Positions 23,946-34,229 of a stretch of 64,000 nucleotides of DNA are shown here, piece by piece (the stretch's first letter is position 1; every line of letters starts with the position of its first letter). Source of the stretch: Bimastos eiseni. Lineage: Eukaryota > Annelida > Clitellata > Crassiclitellata > Lumbricidae. Made by a program: the position numbers and the translations under genes. The notes under the pieces were generated by a model. The model saw only the letters and a list, made by a program, of their open reading frames with translations. It was not told the origin of the DNA and ran no database searches. Location: assembly GCA_959347315.1 (NCBI GenBank), contig OY365813.1, positions 21,396,854 to 21,460,853 on the forward strand, in the 5' to 3' direction.

Positions 23946-26900
23946 CTATAACTGAAAACAACTTTTAAATATTCATTGTTGTGTGGTTGATGATGAGAAT
24001 ACTATTTCCATTAACAGTTTTAGGTCTATGTGATACCTGCATGCACTTCAAATAAGTGTGCACACTCCAAACTGTGTGCATTTATGAATGTCTTGATGAA
24101 TCGACACAAACGTTGCTTCATCTACCTTGCTTTTTAAATTGCCCGCGTTAATCATACACCATTAAGGCAAACAATGGTTTTCAACTTCTATGCCAGCAAG
24201 TTCAATTCAATTCAATTTAAGTTTATTTGGCAGAATAAAGTAACAAGTTACATGAGATCGGTATAATAAACAAAATTTATGATTACACAGGAGACCCAAT
24301 TTAGGACGGAGGATCCCGCAAGTTAGGGCCACCAATAAATTAGGTACAAAGTAGTTAGGGGCCAAAATGTGAGTAGAGTGTTTGACAATAACATGGAGGA
24401 GCAACGCTTAACTAATCTTAACTAACGAATATGTTAGCATTAAGCGAGTAAAGGTAACTTATAAGTTAATAGGGATTGCATAATCAAGGTAGCTGACCAC
24501 AACTGGTAAATGAAGTAGGTAATGACAAAGCAATAATTCTTTTTTTAAATCAAAATTTATCTTATCAGGAATATTACAGGAAAAACGATAATCAGATTTC
24601 TCAATTATAAAACACATGTGTGCCAACGATTGTCAGAAGTGAGGTTGAGTTCACAGTAATGGTTACATTTCACCATATATTATAGCAGATTTAATTTTGT
24701 TTTTGAATGAATGAAAGTTGGGAATGAGACGCAAATTGGCAGATATAGAATTCCAGAATCTAGGACCTTTGTACTTGATGGCCATTAGCCTAGTGTTTGT
24801 TCTAGCATAAGGAATGTACAAGGTGCTTGGATCTCTACTTCGGTGATACAATAATCCTGCATTAGGCGTAAAATAATCATGGAAGATATTTGGTATATAG
24901 GGAGTTGTGAAAGTACTGATGAATAAAGAAGCTTATTTGGAGCTTAACTATCTGTTTAATTTTGAGCATCCCTCTAGCTACGAATACTTCACTGGTATGA
25001 GCATTATAGTGAACACCAGCCATATTATTGTACGTTAGGTATGGATGTATTAGCGAAATATAGAGAGTGGAGCGAGCTTTGGAGGGCAGTACCTTAGATA
25101 GCCTAGATACGATACCTAGTTTTTTAGAAATTTTAACCGAGATGGCATCAATATGTTTTTTCCAAGAGAGATGATGGTTTACGATAACCCCTAGGAATTT
25201 AGATGATGACACTTGAGTTATAGGAGTATCCATTACATTAATTTCAGGTACGTGGGCTGGTGGCAATTTTTTGTAAGATCTAAATAGTACAAAATTTGTC
25301 TTATCTAGATTAAGTGTCAATTTATTAGCGCTGAACCAATTAGAAATATTGGTTAATTCAACATTTATGGTATTTATAAGAATTTCTAAAGAGGAGTGGG
25401 AAGCGAATAAATTAGTATCGTCAGCAAAAAGGATAAAAAAAGATTAGGCGAGACGCTGGGTAAGTCGTTAATATATAAGATGAATAGAAGAGGACCCAAA
25501 ACTGATCCTTGCGGAACACCGGAACAAATAGGATTCATTGGGGAGTAAGAATAAGTAAGTAAGTAGTTGCTCTATTCTATGCGTTTGGTTGATATTTACG
25601 GTACACTTCTCCAGCTGTTTGAGCATTATTTTCTCACGAAGCCCTTACTATTCTTATGGAATATTTATTAAAACCAGCGACGAGTGCTTTCGATTGTAAC
25701 TCTAAGGAGTTCAGACATACTTAGAAACTGTGAGCTATAGTTTTGAAAATTGAAATTACTCAACAGCCCTATGCAACGTATTAAGTGCAGATGGTAATAT
25801 TCTGCACTATCTAGTCATCATTCATTGACGACGATTTGATTGTGGACGAATTCTACAAACTGAATATTTTACATTGCGTGTGTCTTAGGTTTCATGGTTC
25901 CTTATGCCAGAACTAATACTAGATTAGTACCTATTAAATGCCAAGGTGTCAGAAATTGGAATGCTATTCCAGCCACCATTTACTTGTCATGCAGCATTAA
26001 ATCCTTTAGAACCAAAATGATTTCCCATATTCTCGACCAAAGTAAGGACAATTATGAGCTGGGATCCTTAACTCAGAGGGGTTAGGGAGGGGTGGGGTGC
26101 GGGTCAAATGAATATACCAATCAATCTTTGGACTGATTAAGTGATAAAATAACAAAAATTAATGTACTGGTTCAATCTTGGCTCGTGTACTGAGCAACCC
26201 TGGCGCTCTGGCAAATTGTTTTCTACTTGGCTACATAAATGTATTTTTGTCAAGATAACATGTATCATCTAATTCTTTGTTGCATTTATTGTCGTACCTA
26301 ACTTTTCACCTGCTAGCTACATTTTGGTAGTTAATACTAGTTAAGTTTCATGTTTATTCACCGTTGAATTTATTATCTTCTCCCTTTAATCTTCTGTAAC
26401 CGGCTCTCAATTTTCTATTTAACCTATCCTACTAGGTGGCCCTAACTTGCGGGACGTTTGGTCCCTAATTGGGTCTCCTGGGCTTATCTCTTCCTCTTTT
26501 ACTCACTTTATGACTCCTTCTCTCGTTTCTCAACTAGAATTAGACTTATTTACTATTTTGTTGTGGATTCGCTGTAAGCTGCTGTTTATAATTCTGATCA
26601 GCCAAATAAATTTCATTGATTGATTGATTGATTGATTGATAATACAATAATAAAGCCACATAGTAAAAAGCTAAACACTAGACTCAACGCATGTGCCTGT
26701 TTACCATTGAGCGATTAAATTCGAAAGTGATTGCATTTTTATTTTGAAGCTAGGGAATTTGAAAACATTTACTAAAATGTTAGAGCAAAATTGCATGCTA
26801 TAATCTTAATTTCGGTTCTGCTTAACGCATATTGCTTATAAAAAAATCAAATAGATGTTAGACATGTTTGAGTCTCTCACCGTACGACAATACATATGAC

Positions 26901-29900
26901 TAACACAATGAATGCAATGAGGACCGGTACTCCCACGCCGACTCCCACTCCTACACCAATTGCGATTGCTAAAACAGAAAAATGATCACATCGAATTGGC
27001 TTTGCTGTATGGTAACTTCTTCTGCCTTAGATATAATAGCACTATGCATATAAACAAGCGTTATGTCGCACTCGTCCTATAGTTAACAGTTTGAGAATAT
27101 ATAACGATAACTTTAATAGTTCCTCTCACTTGACATTGATGATGGCTAATCTCGCTCAAATTGTCCTTACCTTTAGGGGATCTGCTTTCGATAGGTTCCT
27201 TGAAAGGATTGACGCTGTTGTTTTGAAAACTTCCCGATGAAGTCAATGTACTTGTGGTTAAGATGGCAGTGCTGGTCGCGATGGTTGTAGTCGAAGTTGT
27301 CGTTGGTTTTATTTATGTAACTAAACGATAAAAGAAAGTGTCCTGCTCGTGCACGTTAAATAATTTGCAACTGAACTTACACTTACACGACGAGAACTCA
27401 CTAATCCAAGCTACCAGCTGATCGTTATCGTCGCTCCAGTTTCACATACCGTCTGCAGGCCTGCCTGTGGGATCTGGACTTATAACCAAATCATACTATT
27501 TGCGTACTATTTCGTTTGACGTAGCCTATTGAACATTTACTGCGTTTGTTAAGACTCACTTGGTTATGATCTAATAGAATGCCATATTCACAGCGCTTTT
27601 GAAAGTCAATACACACATAAGTACATACAGTGTAGGCCTACACGCGTACACAAACAAATACACGCATACATAGACACATACATGCACATTCATGCAGACA
27701 GATATACATGCATCTACGTCACTTGTCTAGTTTGATTGAACGACGGTGCAGTCGCTGGTCCCTACGATTTAGTATTTGTGGACGCTGAAAAGTCTTGAGA
27801 TTAATATTACGAATGCGATGACTTCTTAAGTAGCATCCTTATCTACCTGGATAGACATACCTGTGTGACAGACTACATAATTTGCGTCATTCGAATTGCA
27901 GCTCATGGGCATCCAGCTGAGGGAAGGTACTATAGTAAGCGATACAATTAAGCAAGATGAACTCGAGCCATAATTAGTAATGATCCATCTTGCATACGTG
28001 ACATTTTCTCCTAAAATTTACAACACAAACATATCGATGATGTATAATTGAACATCATTTCCATACTTTTTACTGTTTTTCATGCTCTCATTGGCCGAAT
28101 TTTATTATAATTATATTCCGCCGTAACCTAATGAGAGCGAAGACCATCAAGAGTTTTTGATCGAACAGCACAGAATATCGATCATCTTGTTATATACGAT
28201 AAACCTAAAGAATTCACGTTTATATTGAAGCTGGGTGCGATGAAAGGAATCATACCTAAGTAGACTATGGATGTGATAAAAATAATTATGTCTAAATGGA
28301 AACTAGATTGGTGAAATGATTCATGTTTATATGGAAGCTGGATGCGACGAATAGAGTCATGCCTAAGTAGGTGCTGGAATGATGAAAATAATTCTGTTTA
28401 ACTGGAAGCTGGATTGATAAAATGATTCACGTCTATATAGAAAATAGATGCGATGAATAGAATCATGATCTAAGTTGAAGCTGGATGTGATGAAAAGGAA
28501 CCTGTGTAAATGGAAGCTGGATTGATGAAAAGCGTTAAGGCGTCGAATTGTCCGTCACCGAATTGCCCGGTCATCGTCATCGTATTATTGCGCTCATGTA
28601 ATGTAATGTAATGCAATCAAGCATTTAAATAGCGCCGCTCAAATCAACAGCGCTCTCAACGGGCGTCTGTGCGTAGGAACAGAAAAGTCCTAAGGCATCT
28701 CCGAAACTAGCAAGGTGAGAGGGTCAGTAACCATAGGCGCGGGGACTGTGGAAGTCAGTTCCAAGCTGAAGGGCCAACATAGGCACAGCTCTGCGGCTGG
28801 ACCGTGGCAGAGCGCATGCGCGTAACATAAAGAAGGCTGCGACTGGAAGAGATCGCAAGGTAACCCTTGCAGTTAAAGAGGACACCGAGGTGCAGAAAGA
28901 TCTTAGGTATGTCGGGACCACCCCAAGTAGGCAGTTGCGCATAAGGGAACTGGTTTTAAACTGTATACGCTGTTGACCAGGGAGCCAATGAAGTGTGTTC
29001 CGAATGAAGCATGAAATATTGGAATGCCATCTATCAGACGAGCGGTGGCATTAAGAATCTTTCATCATATGTATATATAATTTATATGTATGCAAATGCA
29101 TATTCACATTGGCTGGCATGAATAGATCTAAAAATTTACTTAGCGGCCTTATAGAACCTCAAGTATAGCAATGAAGCAGATACAAAACTTATTTTGATAT
29201 TAGCTGAAAATATTTTAAACTATTTGTAACAGACATTTTGCAGAGCAATGTAAAAAGCAAAACAATTGCCAGACACTTGATTTATGACATTTGTAAGATA
29301 AAAAAATTACCCGTATCTATCCATATGTACCAGGTGAATCGGAGTCCTATCCAGTATCGAACATTTGGATTCGAACCGAGCCATGATGTATAGTTGATAC
29401 TGGTGACATTGACAAATGAAGCCAAGTCTGCACCATCTTTCAAGCACCTGTTTCTCGCCTCATACCAACTGAGCTGGTCATTGATCGCAATGTAACATCT
29501 CCCATCGAACTTACGTACATTGCTGAAGTTCATTGAAGAGCAATAGGAAACTGAAATAGTTTGGAAAAAACACTAATACAATAAGGATGAAGATAATATT
29601 GTAGATTCCACTGTAACGTTACCTTGTGTGAGGCAAATTGCGAATTTATCGGTAATGAGCTACCTTTCATAAAAGGATTAATTCTACTACGTCATGGTAA
29701 GGTGGTGGACAATTGAGTAAAGGATTATATAGCTACATCACACAATTAGTGGTTGAAGCATTAAATTAAATTGAGCGATATATATTATATATATATGTAT
29801 GTGTGTGTGTTGTGTGTGTGCCCGCGTGTGTGTGACGAACAGGAACCACGAAGAACGTTAACCTTACCAACGTAAGAAACGACGTTTAGTCGATGCGGAG

Positions 29901-32077
29901 TATTACGAAAAAACATTACTTTGAACATTGACATTGTACCTATGGGTTACCAAGCTATCAGTTACATCGTTTGCAAAATGTATGCTACTAGTTTTGTCTG
30001 TTACGGCAGTGCAGTGATGTTGGTGCGCAAGAGACCAGCTAGGATTTCAATAAAAACCGCATATGGTCTGTGTGAATACCATAATGCTGCGGAATGCTTA
30101 TTTTCTTAACGCTGGGGCTATATAAATCTACGTAAACAGATTAAATAGTGTGGTCATTGTATGCAATTGTCTCATGGAATGAAGACCGCAAAAAACTGCC
30201 AACAGCCTAAAATATTCATTATGTAATTTGTTACTGAGTAAGGCTACAACCAGACTAAGGCGTTTGATGCAATTATGTATATGAAGTCACCTGGATATTC
30301 GCACACGTAGCTGTTGCTCAAATGTGGTTGCTGTGCTGTTAAGCGGAAGCTGTTAACTTTGAATTCTAAGGCTGCAACATACCAACTAGAATCGCGGATT
30401 TCTGCGAAGCTCGAACCTAAAATGATAAGACCCAATAATTCTGATTCAAAAGATTTCGTTCATTGAGACCGGAATAATTATAGTGTGGTGATGCTCGAAA
30501 TTTACAATATTTATTTCCATTTAGTAATCACTGTGTAAATGATTATCCCTTTACTCTTCTTACCCCTTCACGTCATCGTCAAAATATTGTAAATTTCGAG
30601 CATCATCACACGATAAACGGCATCCCTTGCTTTTTATTCGACCAATTCATTAATTAGTAGCCATTATTTTGAAGACATATGTCTGCTCTAATGATATACA
30701 CTGATATAATATACATAAAATTAAACAACCATGCTATTACAATAGTATGCGTGAATTGCATCTGCAGCCCACAGACCAATGATTTGAGAATGAAATATCA
30801 TCACTGTGCAACTAAAATCATCTGCAAAATGCCTGCCTGGAATTGTTGGAAGTGTTGAATCGAGCCAATGCCAGGTATAGGTATTATTAAAGTCGTTGAC
30901 TCGATAGGCATCCGTCCAAACGTTAAACAATCTGACTGGGTTATAAGGGTCAACAAAATATTGTTGTATAAATGACTGGATTTCTTCGTCTTTAATGACG
31001 ATCAAAGTAGAATTTAGATTGTTACAACGTCTTCGTGCGTTGTCAAAGGAAGTCGTTAACAATTGGTTTGAGGTGTCGTATTGCACATCAAAGCAATGAA
31101 TCTTCACTGATGTGTTGTAACATTTGCTGAACTCACTTGCACCAGATGCTTCCCGATAGAGGCAGACTGAAATGAATCATATATATAATGTTTGAGAAAT
31201 GTTTTTCTGTATTTGCCTATTCTTTGAGAAAATACTCTAAAAGTAAAAATTATTCTATTATGCTTAGAGACGCATGTTCTCGACTGTGTTTGTCCATAGG
31301 GCCATTTTTGGTCTATGATGTATATATCTCTTTGGATCCGCAAATGGTTAGTTTATTATATGTGAATCTTAATTAATGGCTTATACCGAGATTAGAGGTA
31401 AGGGGTCGATGGTCGGTCGATGGTCGATCGATGGCGGAGGTGTCCAGATGGATTTTCAAAGTCCCGGGCCATGAAGCGTATAGAAGAGCCCTCACTACTC
31501 TTTGGTACTGCTGCGAGAAATTTGCACATGTTTCAAATGTTTAAATATATTGTAGTAAAAGCCATGAAAAAAACCCGATAAATCAATTCACCAGGCAAAA
31601 CTTGAAATCTTTGCATCTGCTTTCAATAATGCAAGAATTAAGTTTAAAACCGAAGTGAAAATACTTAAATCGCAATCTCTACTCGACGGGAGAGTGGAAC
31701 ATGTCTCCCAAACAATGGATTTTTCAGAGAATCTTAATAAAAATTAATTATGCTGTGAGCTTACTGACGGAGATGAGTGTCATCAAGAAGTTTACTGTAT
31801 GGCAAATCATTGGAACACGTACTATCGAGATATCTAACAGTTAGGTGCTTATAACGCAAATGAGTCAATCCATCCACACACGAACACATTTAAAGCCCAT
31901 TCACTCTGTTGGCTACACTCAGCCCTATACAAGACGATTTCATTGGTTGCCTTTAGATCACACAACTTAGATCATATTAGATTCACCTGCAAGCAGAAGT
32001 GCAAACCGTGACATTGCGTCTAGAACGACTTGTAGGAAGGAACAATTTCCAAAATTATATTTCGCGTGAGTCAAAAT
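23750..32077 (-). CDS. Gene B: two-CTLD receptor with ITIM-like tail; stop in stalk exon
   Basis: Exons 31987-32077 (ATG 32014), 30837-31166, 30291-30416, 29311-29550, 27861-28010, 27171-27320, 26881-26968 and 23750-23945 total 1308 coding nt, an exact multiple of three. Domains: signal [13 protein letters not shown]1 ([47 protein letters not shown]); CTLD2 ([60 protein letters not shown]); stalk; membrane helix; tail [27 protein letters not shown]. The stalk exon, however, has TAA as its second codon, so the mRNA would encode a secreted protein of about 293 residues unless that exon is skipped (skipping keeps phase). The donor after CTLD1a is GC, not GT. B is therefore a soluble lectin-like product, a receptor made by exon skipping, or an early pseudogene. 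The tail is fully intact, which argues against long decay. Confidence 0.72.
24199..25545 (-). mobile_element. 5'-truncated non-LTR retrotransposon
   Basis: The minus strand reads, with frameshifts, a motif B-like [10 protein letters not shown] stretch, [13 protein letters not shown] (catalytic FADD), [16 protein letters not shown], then [18 protein letters not shown] and [25 protein letters not shown]. The 3' end has an (AATTG)n-like tail at 24199-24215. It lies in the membrane-tail intron of gene B and is inactive. Confidence 0.8.
25885..26640 (+). mobile_element. Non-LTR retrotransposon 3' end, (ATTG)n tail
   Basis: [28 protein letters not shown] is the C-terminus of the same family as 24199-25545, here on the plus strand. 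The 3' UTR shares CCCTAACTTGCGGGA and AATTGGGTCTCCTG with the other copy and ends in ATTGATTGATTG. Together the two copies form an inverted pair with outward 3' ends. Confidence 0.75.
26881..26968 (-). CDS. Gene B transmembrane exon
   Basis: Acceptor TTCTGTTTTAG, donor TACG|GTGAGA; phase 1 in, phase 2 out; 88 nt like A and C. Encodes [30 protein letters not shown], a glycine-rich membrane helix ending in Arg. Confidence 0.85.
27171..27320 (-). CDS. Gene B stalk exon with premature stop
   Basis: Acceptor TTATCGTTTAG, donor AAAG|GTAAGG, 150 nt, phase 1-1. In the homologous frame it reads [43 protein letters not shown] at 27313-27315 replaces the CCA (Pro) of gene A. The remainder stays an open Ser/Thr-rich stalk. 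Confidence 0.75.
27380..27480 (-). pseudogene. Possible relic CTLD exon fragment
   Basis: The minus strand reads [23 protein letters not shown], which looks like the core loop of a C-type lectin (G-x-P, NWS, DND) with a stop inside and no clear splice sites. Could be chance. Confidence 0.25.
27861..28010 (-). CDS. Gene B exon: second half of CTLD2
   Basis: Acceptor AAATTTTAG, donor ACAG|GTATGT, phase 1-1. Encodes [43 protein letters not shown]. Confidence 0.83.
28190..28560. repeat. Tandem array of GAAGCTGGATNNGATGAA units
   Basis: Roughly 25-60-bp imperfect units (GGAAGCTGGATTGATGAAA, AATCATGCCTAAGTAG) repeated about eight times, ending near GTCACCGAATTGCCCGGTC. The same unit fills the interior of the inverted-repeat elements at 2107-2423 and 53753-54490. 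Confidence 0.65.
28590..29060 (-). mobile_element. CR1/L2-like LINE 3' fragment
   Basis: 3' end ATTTAAATAGCGCCGCTC with a (TAATG)n tail at about 28597-28620; the minus strand reads [17 protein letters not shown], a decayed version of GLAPTYLRDLCYSTL at 48.9 kb. Confidence 0.65.
29311..29550 (-). CDS. Gene B exon: first half of CTLD2
   Basis: Acceptor AACTATTTCAG, donor ACGG|GTAATT, 240 nt, phase 1-1. [44 protein letters not shown]. Confidence 0.85.
29551..30290. other. Gene B intron
   Basis: Nothing coding seen; contains a (TG)n run at about 29795-29835. Confidence 0.5.
30291..30416 (-). CDS. Gene B exon: second half of CTLD1
   Basis: Acceptor TCATTTTAG, donor CCAG|GTGACT, 126 nt, phase 1-1. 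[19 protein letters not shown], then SYVCEYPG. Confidence 0.8.
30483..30611. mobile_element. Short MITE, 30-bp terminal inverted repeats
   Basis: GTGTGGTGATGCTCGAAATT at 30483 and its inverted copy ending at 30611 extend about 29-30 bp with one mismatch. About 129 bp in all, no coding capacity. It lies between the two CTLD1 exons of gene B. Confidence 0.75.
30721..31166 (-). CDS. Gene B exon: CTLD1 first half, with alternative complete ending
   Basis: Acceptor TCATTTCAG. Spliced form ends at 30837 by a GC donor (CCAG|GCAGGC) at the position where gene A uses AAAG|GTTTGT. If read on, the frame stays open to TAA at 30721-30723 and adds [32 protein letters not shown], a believable CTLD C-terminus (C, W, YYC). 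So this may also be a terminal exon of a secreted single-CTLD form. Confidence 0.7.
31987..32077 (-). CDS. Gene B exon with 5' UTR and signal peptide
   Basis: ATG at 32014-32012, MSRFALLLA, donor GCAG|GTGAAT, phase 1. Acceptor TTTCTCTTGCAG precedes 32077. Confidence 0.7.
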
Positions 32078-33890
32078 CTGCAAGAGAAAGAACAAATACA
32101 GGCTGAATCGTTTAAAGCGAATAACTCAACCATGACAAAACAATACTTTTTATTAAAGATACCCATTCCTTTATACGTTTCGCCAAATTTAACGTCGACT
32201 ATGACTAGTCCAACAAATACATACAGGACGACACCTGCAAACGTTTAAATTTACGGACATAATATTATTAAAGCATAATAATATATATATATATATGTAT
32301 ATAAATTGCTGCTTGAAGCTTATTTCCAAATATTGGTGTCTAAATACTGAAAAGTGTCCATATACGTATATGTAAAATTGTAGACGCCATGTATACATAC
32401 AAGCATGCTCAACCAAAGACGCGTATGTGCTTACAAACATGTAGGCTACATGCATACACAAATACATTCACGTAGTTGTGTTTCAACATGCATACAGTCA
32501 AGGAAGTAAAGGGAAAACTGCATGCACCTGGGGCATACTCCGACTTTATGATTCATCGTTGGCCGAGCAAAGACCGAATAGGATGTTCACTTCTTTGAAT
32601 GAATCTCTAGAGCGCCGAATATTGTCATATGAAACCACGCAACTGAATTATGGCGAAGCTCGACGCCTAGAATGACTTACGTTCATATCAATAGTTTGTT
32701 CATGTAGTCAAATTTCATGTGAGTTTGAAGCAAATTCAATTGAAATCCGTGCTTTTCGGCCGTAGTCAGACCTCAGAGTAAATAGCTTGATTGATCGATC
32801 GATTGATTGATATAACTCATCTATGTAGACATTAATCCCGCTACAGGGTTGTGTGAAAAGTACTGTGTGCATGTTCTCCACTGTATAGTACAACACAAAT
32901 AATGTATTCATAAGGTGATGGGCTATTATTATTTTTTTACAAACCCTATGTAAAGTCCCACCCACACTCCCACAGGCACGCCAATCGAACAGACACGGCG
33001 TGTAAAGCCCACACTAAATTGTAAACCTAGAGGAATTTCCAGGGCAGGTAGGCAACGTTAGGCCTGTACATTATTATGCAAGTGGCTGTGAAATATGACG
33101 GATGGCTCCGGTTGAGTGCTGTTGTCGAGTGCCCAGCCAGATAAATTGGGTTTTACGGATTGAGCGGCCGGCTCCGTGTAGACATCAATGCATTGAGGGC
33201 ACCCAGAATCTGACTCACTCCATGCAAAACAGCAGCGGAGGCATTATAGGCCATGCAGTGTAAGTAGGCCTGAAAGTCAACACCGTACACGCCGTAAAGG
33301 TGATCCATCACAGGAGTGGCATTAAGTACAGAAGTAGGCTAATGGTAATCATTGATATGACATTGGTATTCTCGCTGTGATTCATGAACCGAATTTTCCA
33401 CTAATTAGACCAATAAAATTGTTAAAACAGCAAGTAATAAATGTAATGGAGAAACAAAAATGAAGTATACAAGGAAACTAGGACATTATAACAAATCACA
33501 ATAAACAATGACAAAGACCACTAAATGACTGTTAGGCAATATAAAATGGACCGTATTCTAAACGTTTCTTTGACCCTTTCCACTTCTGTCATGCTACTGG
33601 CTGCGGTTTCCTAAATCGATAAAAGATGACGAAGACACGGGTCTCTGTTTTGAAACATTTAAAATGTTCTCATTAGATTACGTTGCACAGCTGAAAATAC
33701 CCTAAGAGAAGGATATTGACAACTTCGAAAACTCTAAATTGCACAGAGTATTGTTACTGCAAACTGGGGCTATGCTAAATAGACGATTTTCAGTATTCAG
33801 CCCAATACGATTAATTGGAATAACTGTCTAATTATTCAGCAGAATACGAATACGAATACTGTGTGCAACATTGATTGGTCAGTTTATGTA
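32078..33890. other. Region 5' of gene B
   Basis: Conserved upstream module at 32547-32655 and a partial copy at 33700-33770; AT repeat near 32278-32300. A decayed minus-strand LINE fragment is at 33060-33340. No coding exon recognised. Confidence 0.45.
33060..33340 (-). mobile_element. Decayed LINE reverse-transcriptase fragment
   Basis: Aligns with 49480-49720: shared GTGCCCAGCCAGATAAATT, GGCCATGCARTGTAAGTAGG and the motif C region, full of frameshifts. Confidence 0.65.
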
Positions 33891-33899
33891 CTAAATGTT

Positions 33900-33981
33900 T
33901 ATGTACTAAATTTAGCGAACTAAAGCTTTTGCTCACATATTATGTGAGCAAACGTTTTAGTTCACTAAATTTAGTACATGA
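33900..33981. repeat. Palindrome, about 40-bp arms, almost no loop
   Basis: TATGTACTAAATTTAG, GAACTAAA, TTTGCTCACATA is mirrored immediately by TATGTGAGCAAA, TTTAGTTC, CTAAATTTAGTACATG with few mismatches. Confidence 0.8.
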
Positions 33982-34024
33982 ACTAAAAATAAGCAATTAG
34001 CTACATGCAATTTTTATCCTTCTA

Positions 34025-34229
34025 CCATCATGTGCGTTGTTGAAAGGTCCGTCCATTTTCTGATATTATCCAGCCAATTTGTTCTTGATCTTCCCCTTCC
34101 CCTATAGCACCTCCTATTGTTCCTTGTATTATCTTTTTCTCTACGCCTCCCTCTTCTTTCCTCATAATGTGGCGGACAGGCCACAATGCTTTAATGAATG
34201 ATTTATTTAAATAATCGGCTTGCCATAGC
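34025..34229 (-). mobile_element. Retrotransposon ORF2 C-terminal fragment (distal piece)
   Basis: The minus strand reads VRHIMRKEEGGVEKKIIQG, then (with one frameshift) GRGRSRTNWLDNIRKWTDLS, TTHMMVEG-stop: the C-terminus of an L1/Ingi-type element. The preceding residues of the same protein are at 37340-37620. Confidence 0.7.

Noticed and set aside
24877..26085. Cellular gene made of the open frames here
   Set aside because: The frames are reverse-transcriptase C-terminal pieces on opposite strands with retrotransposon 3' ends.
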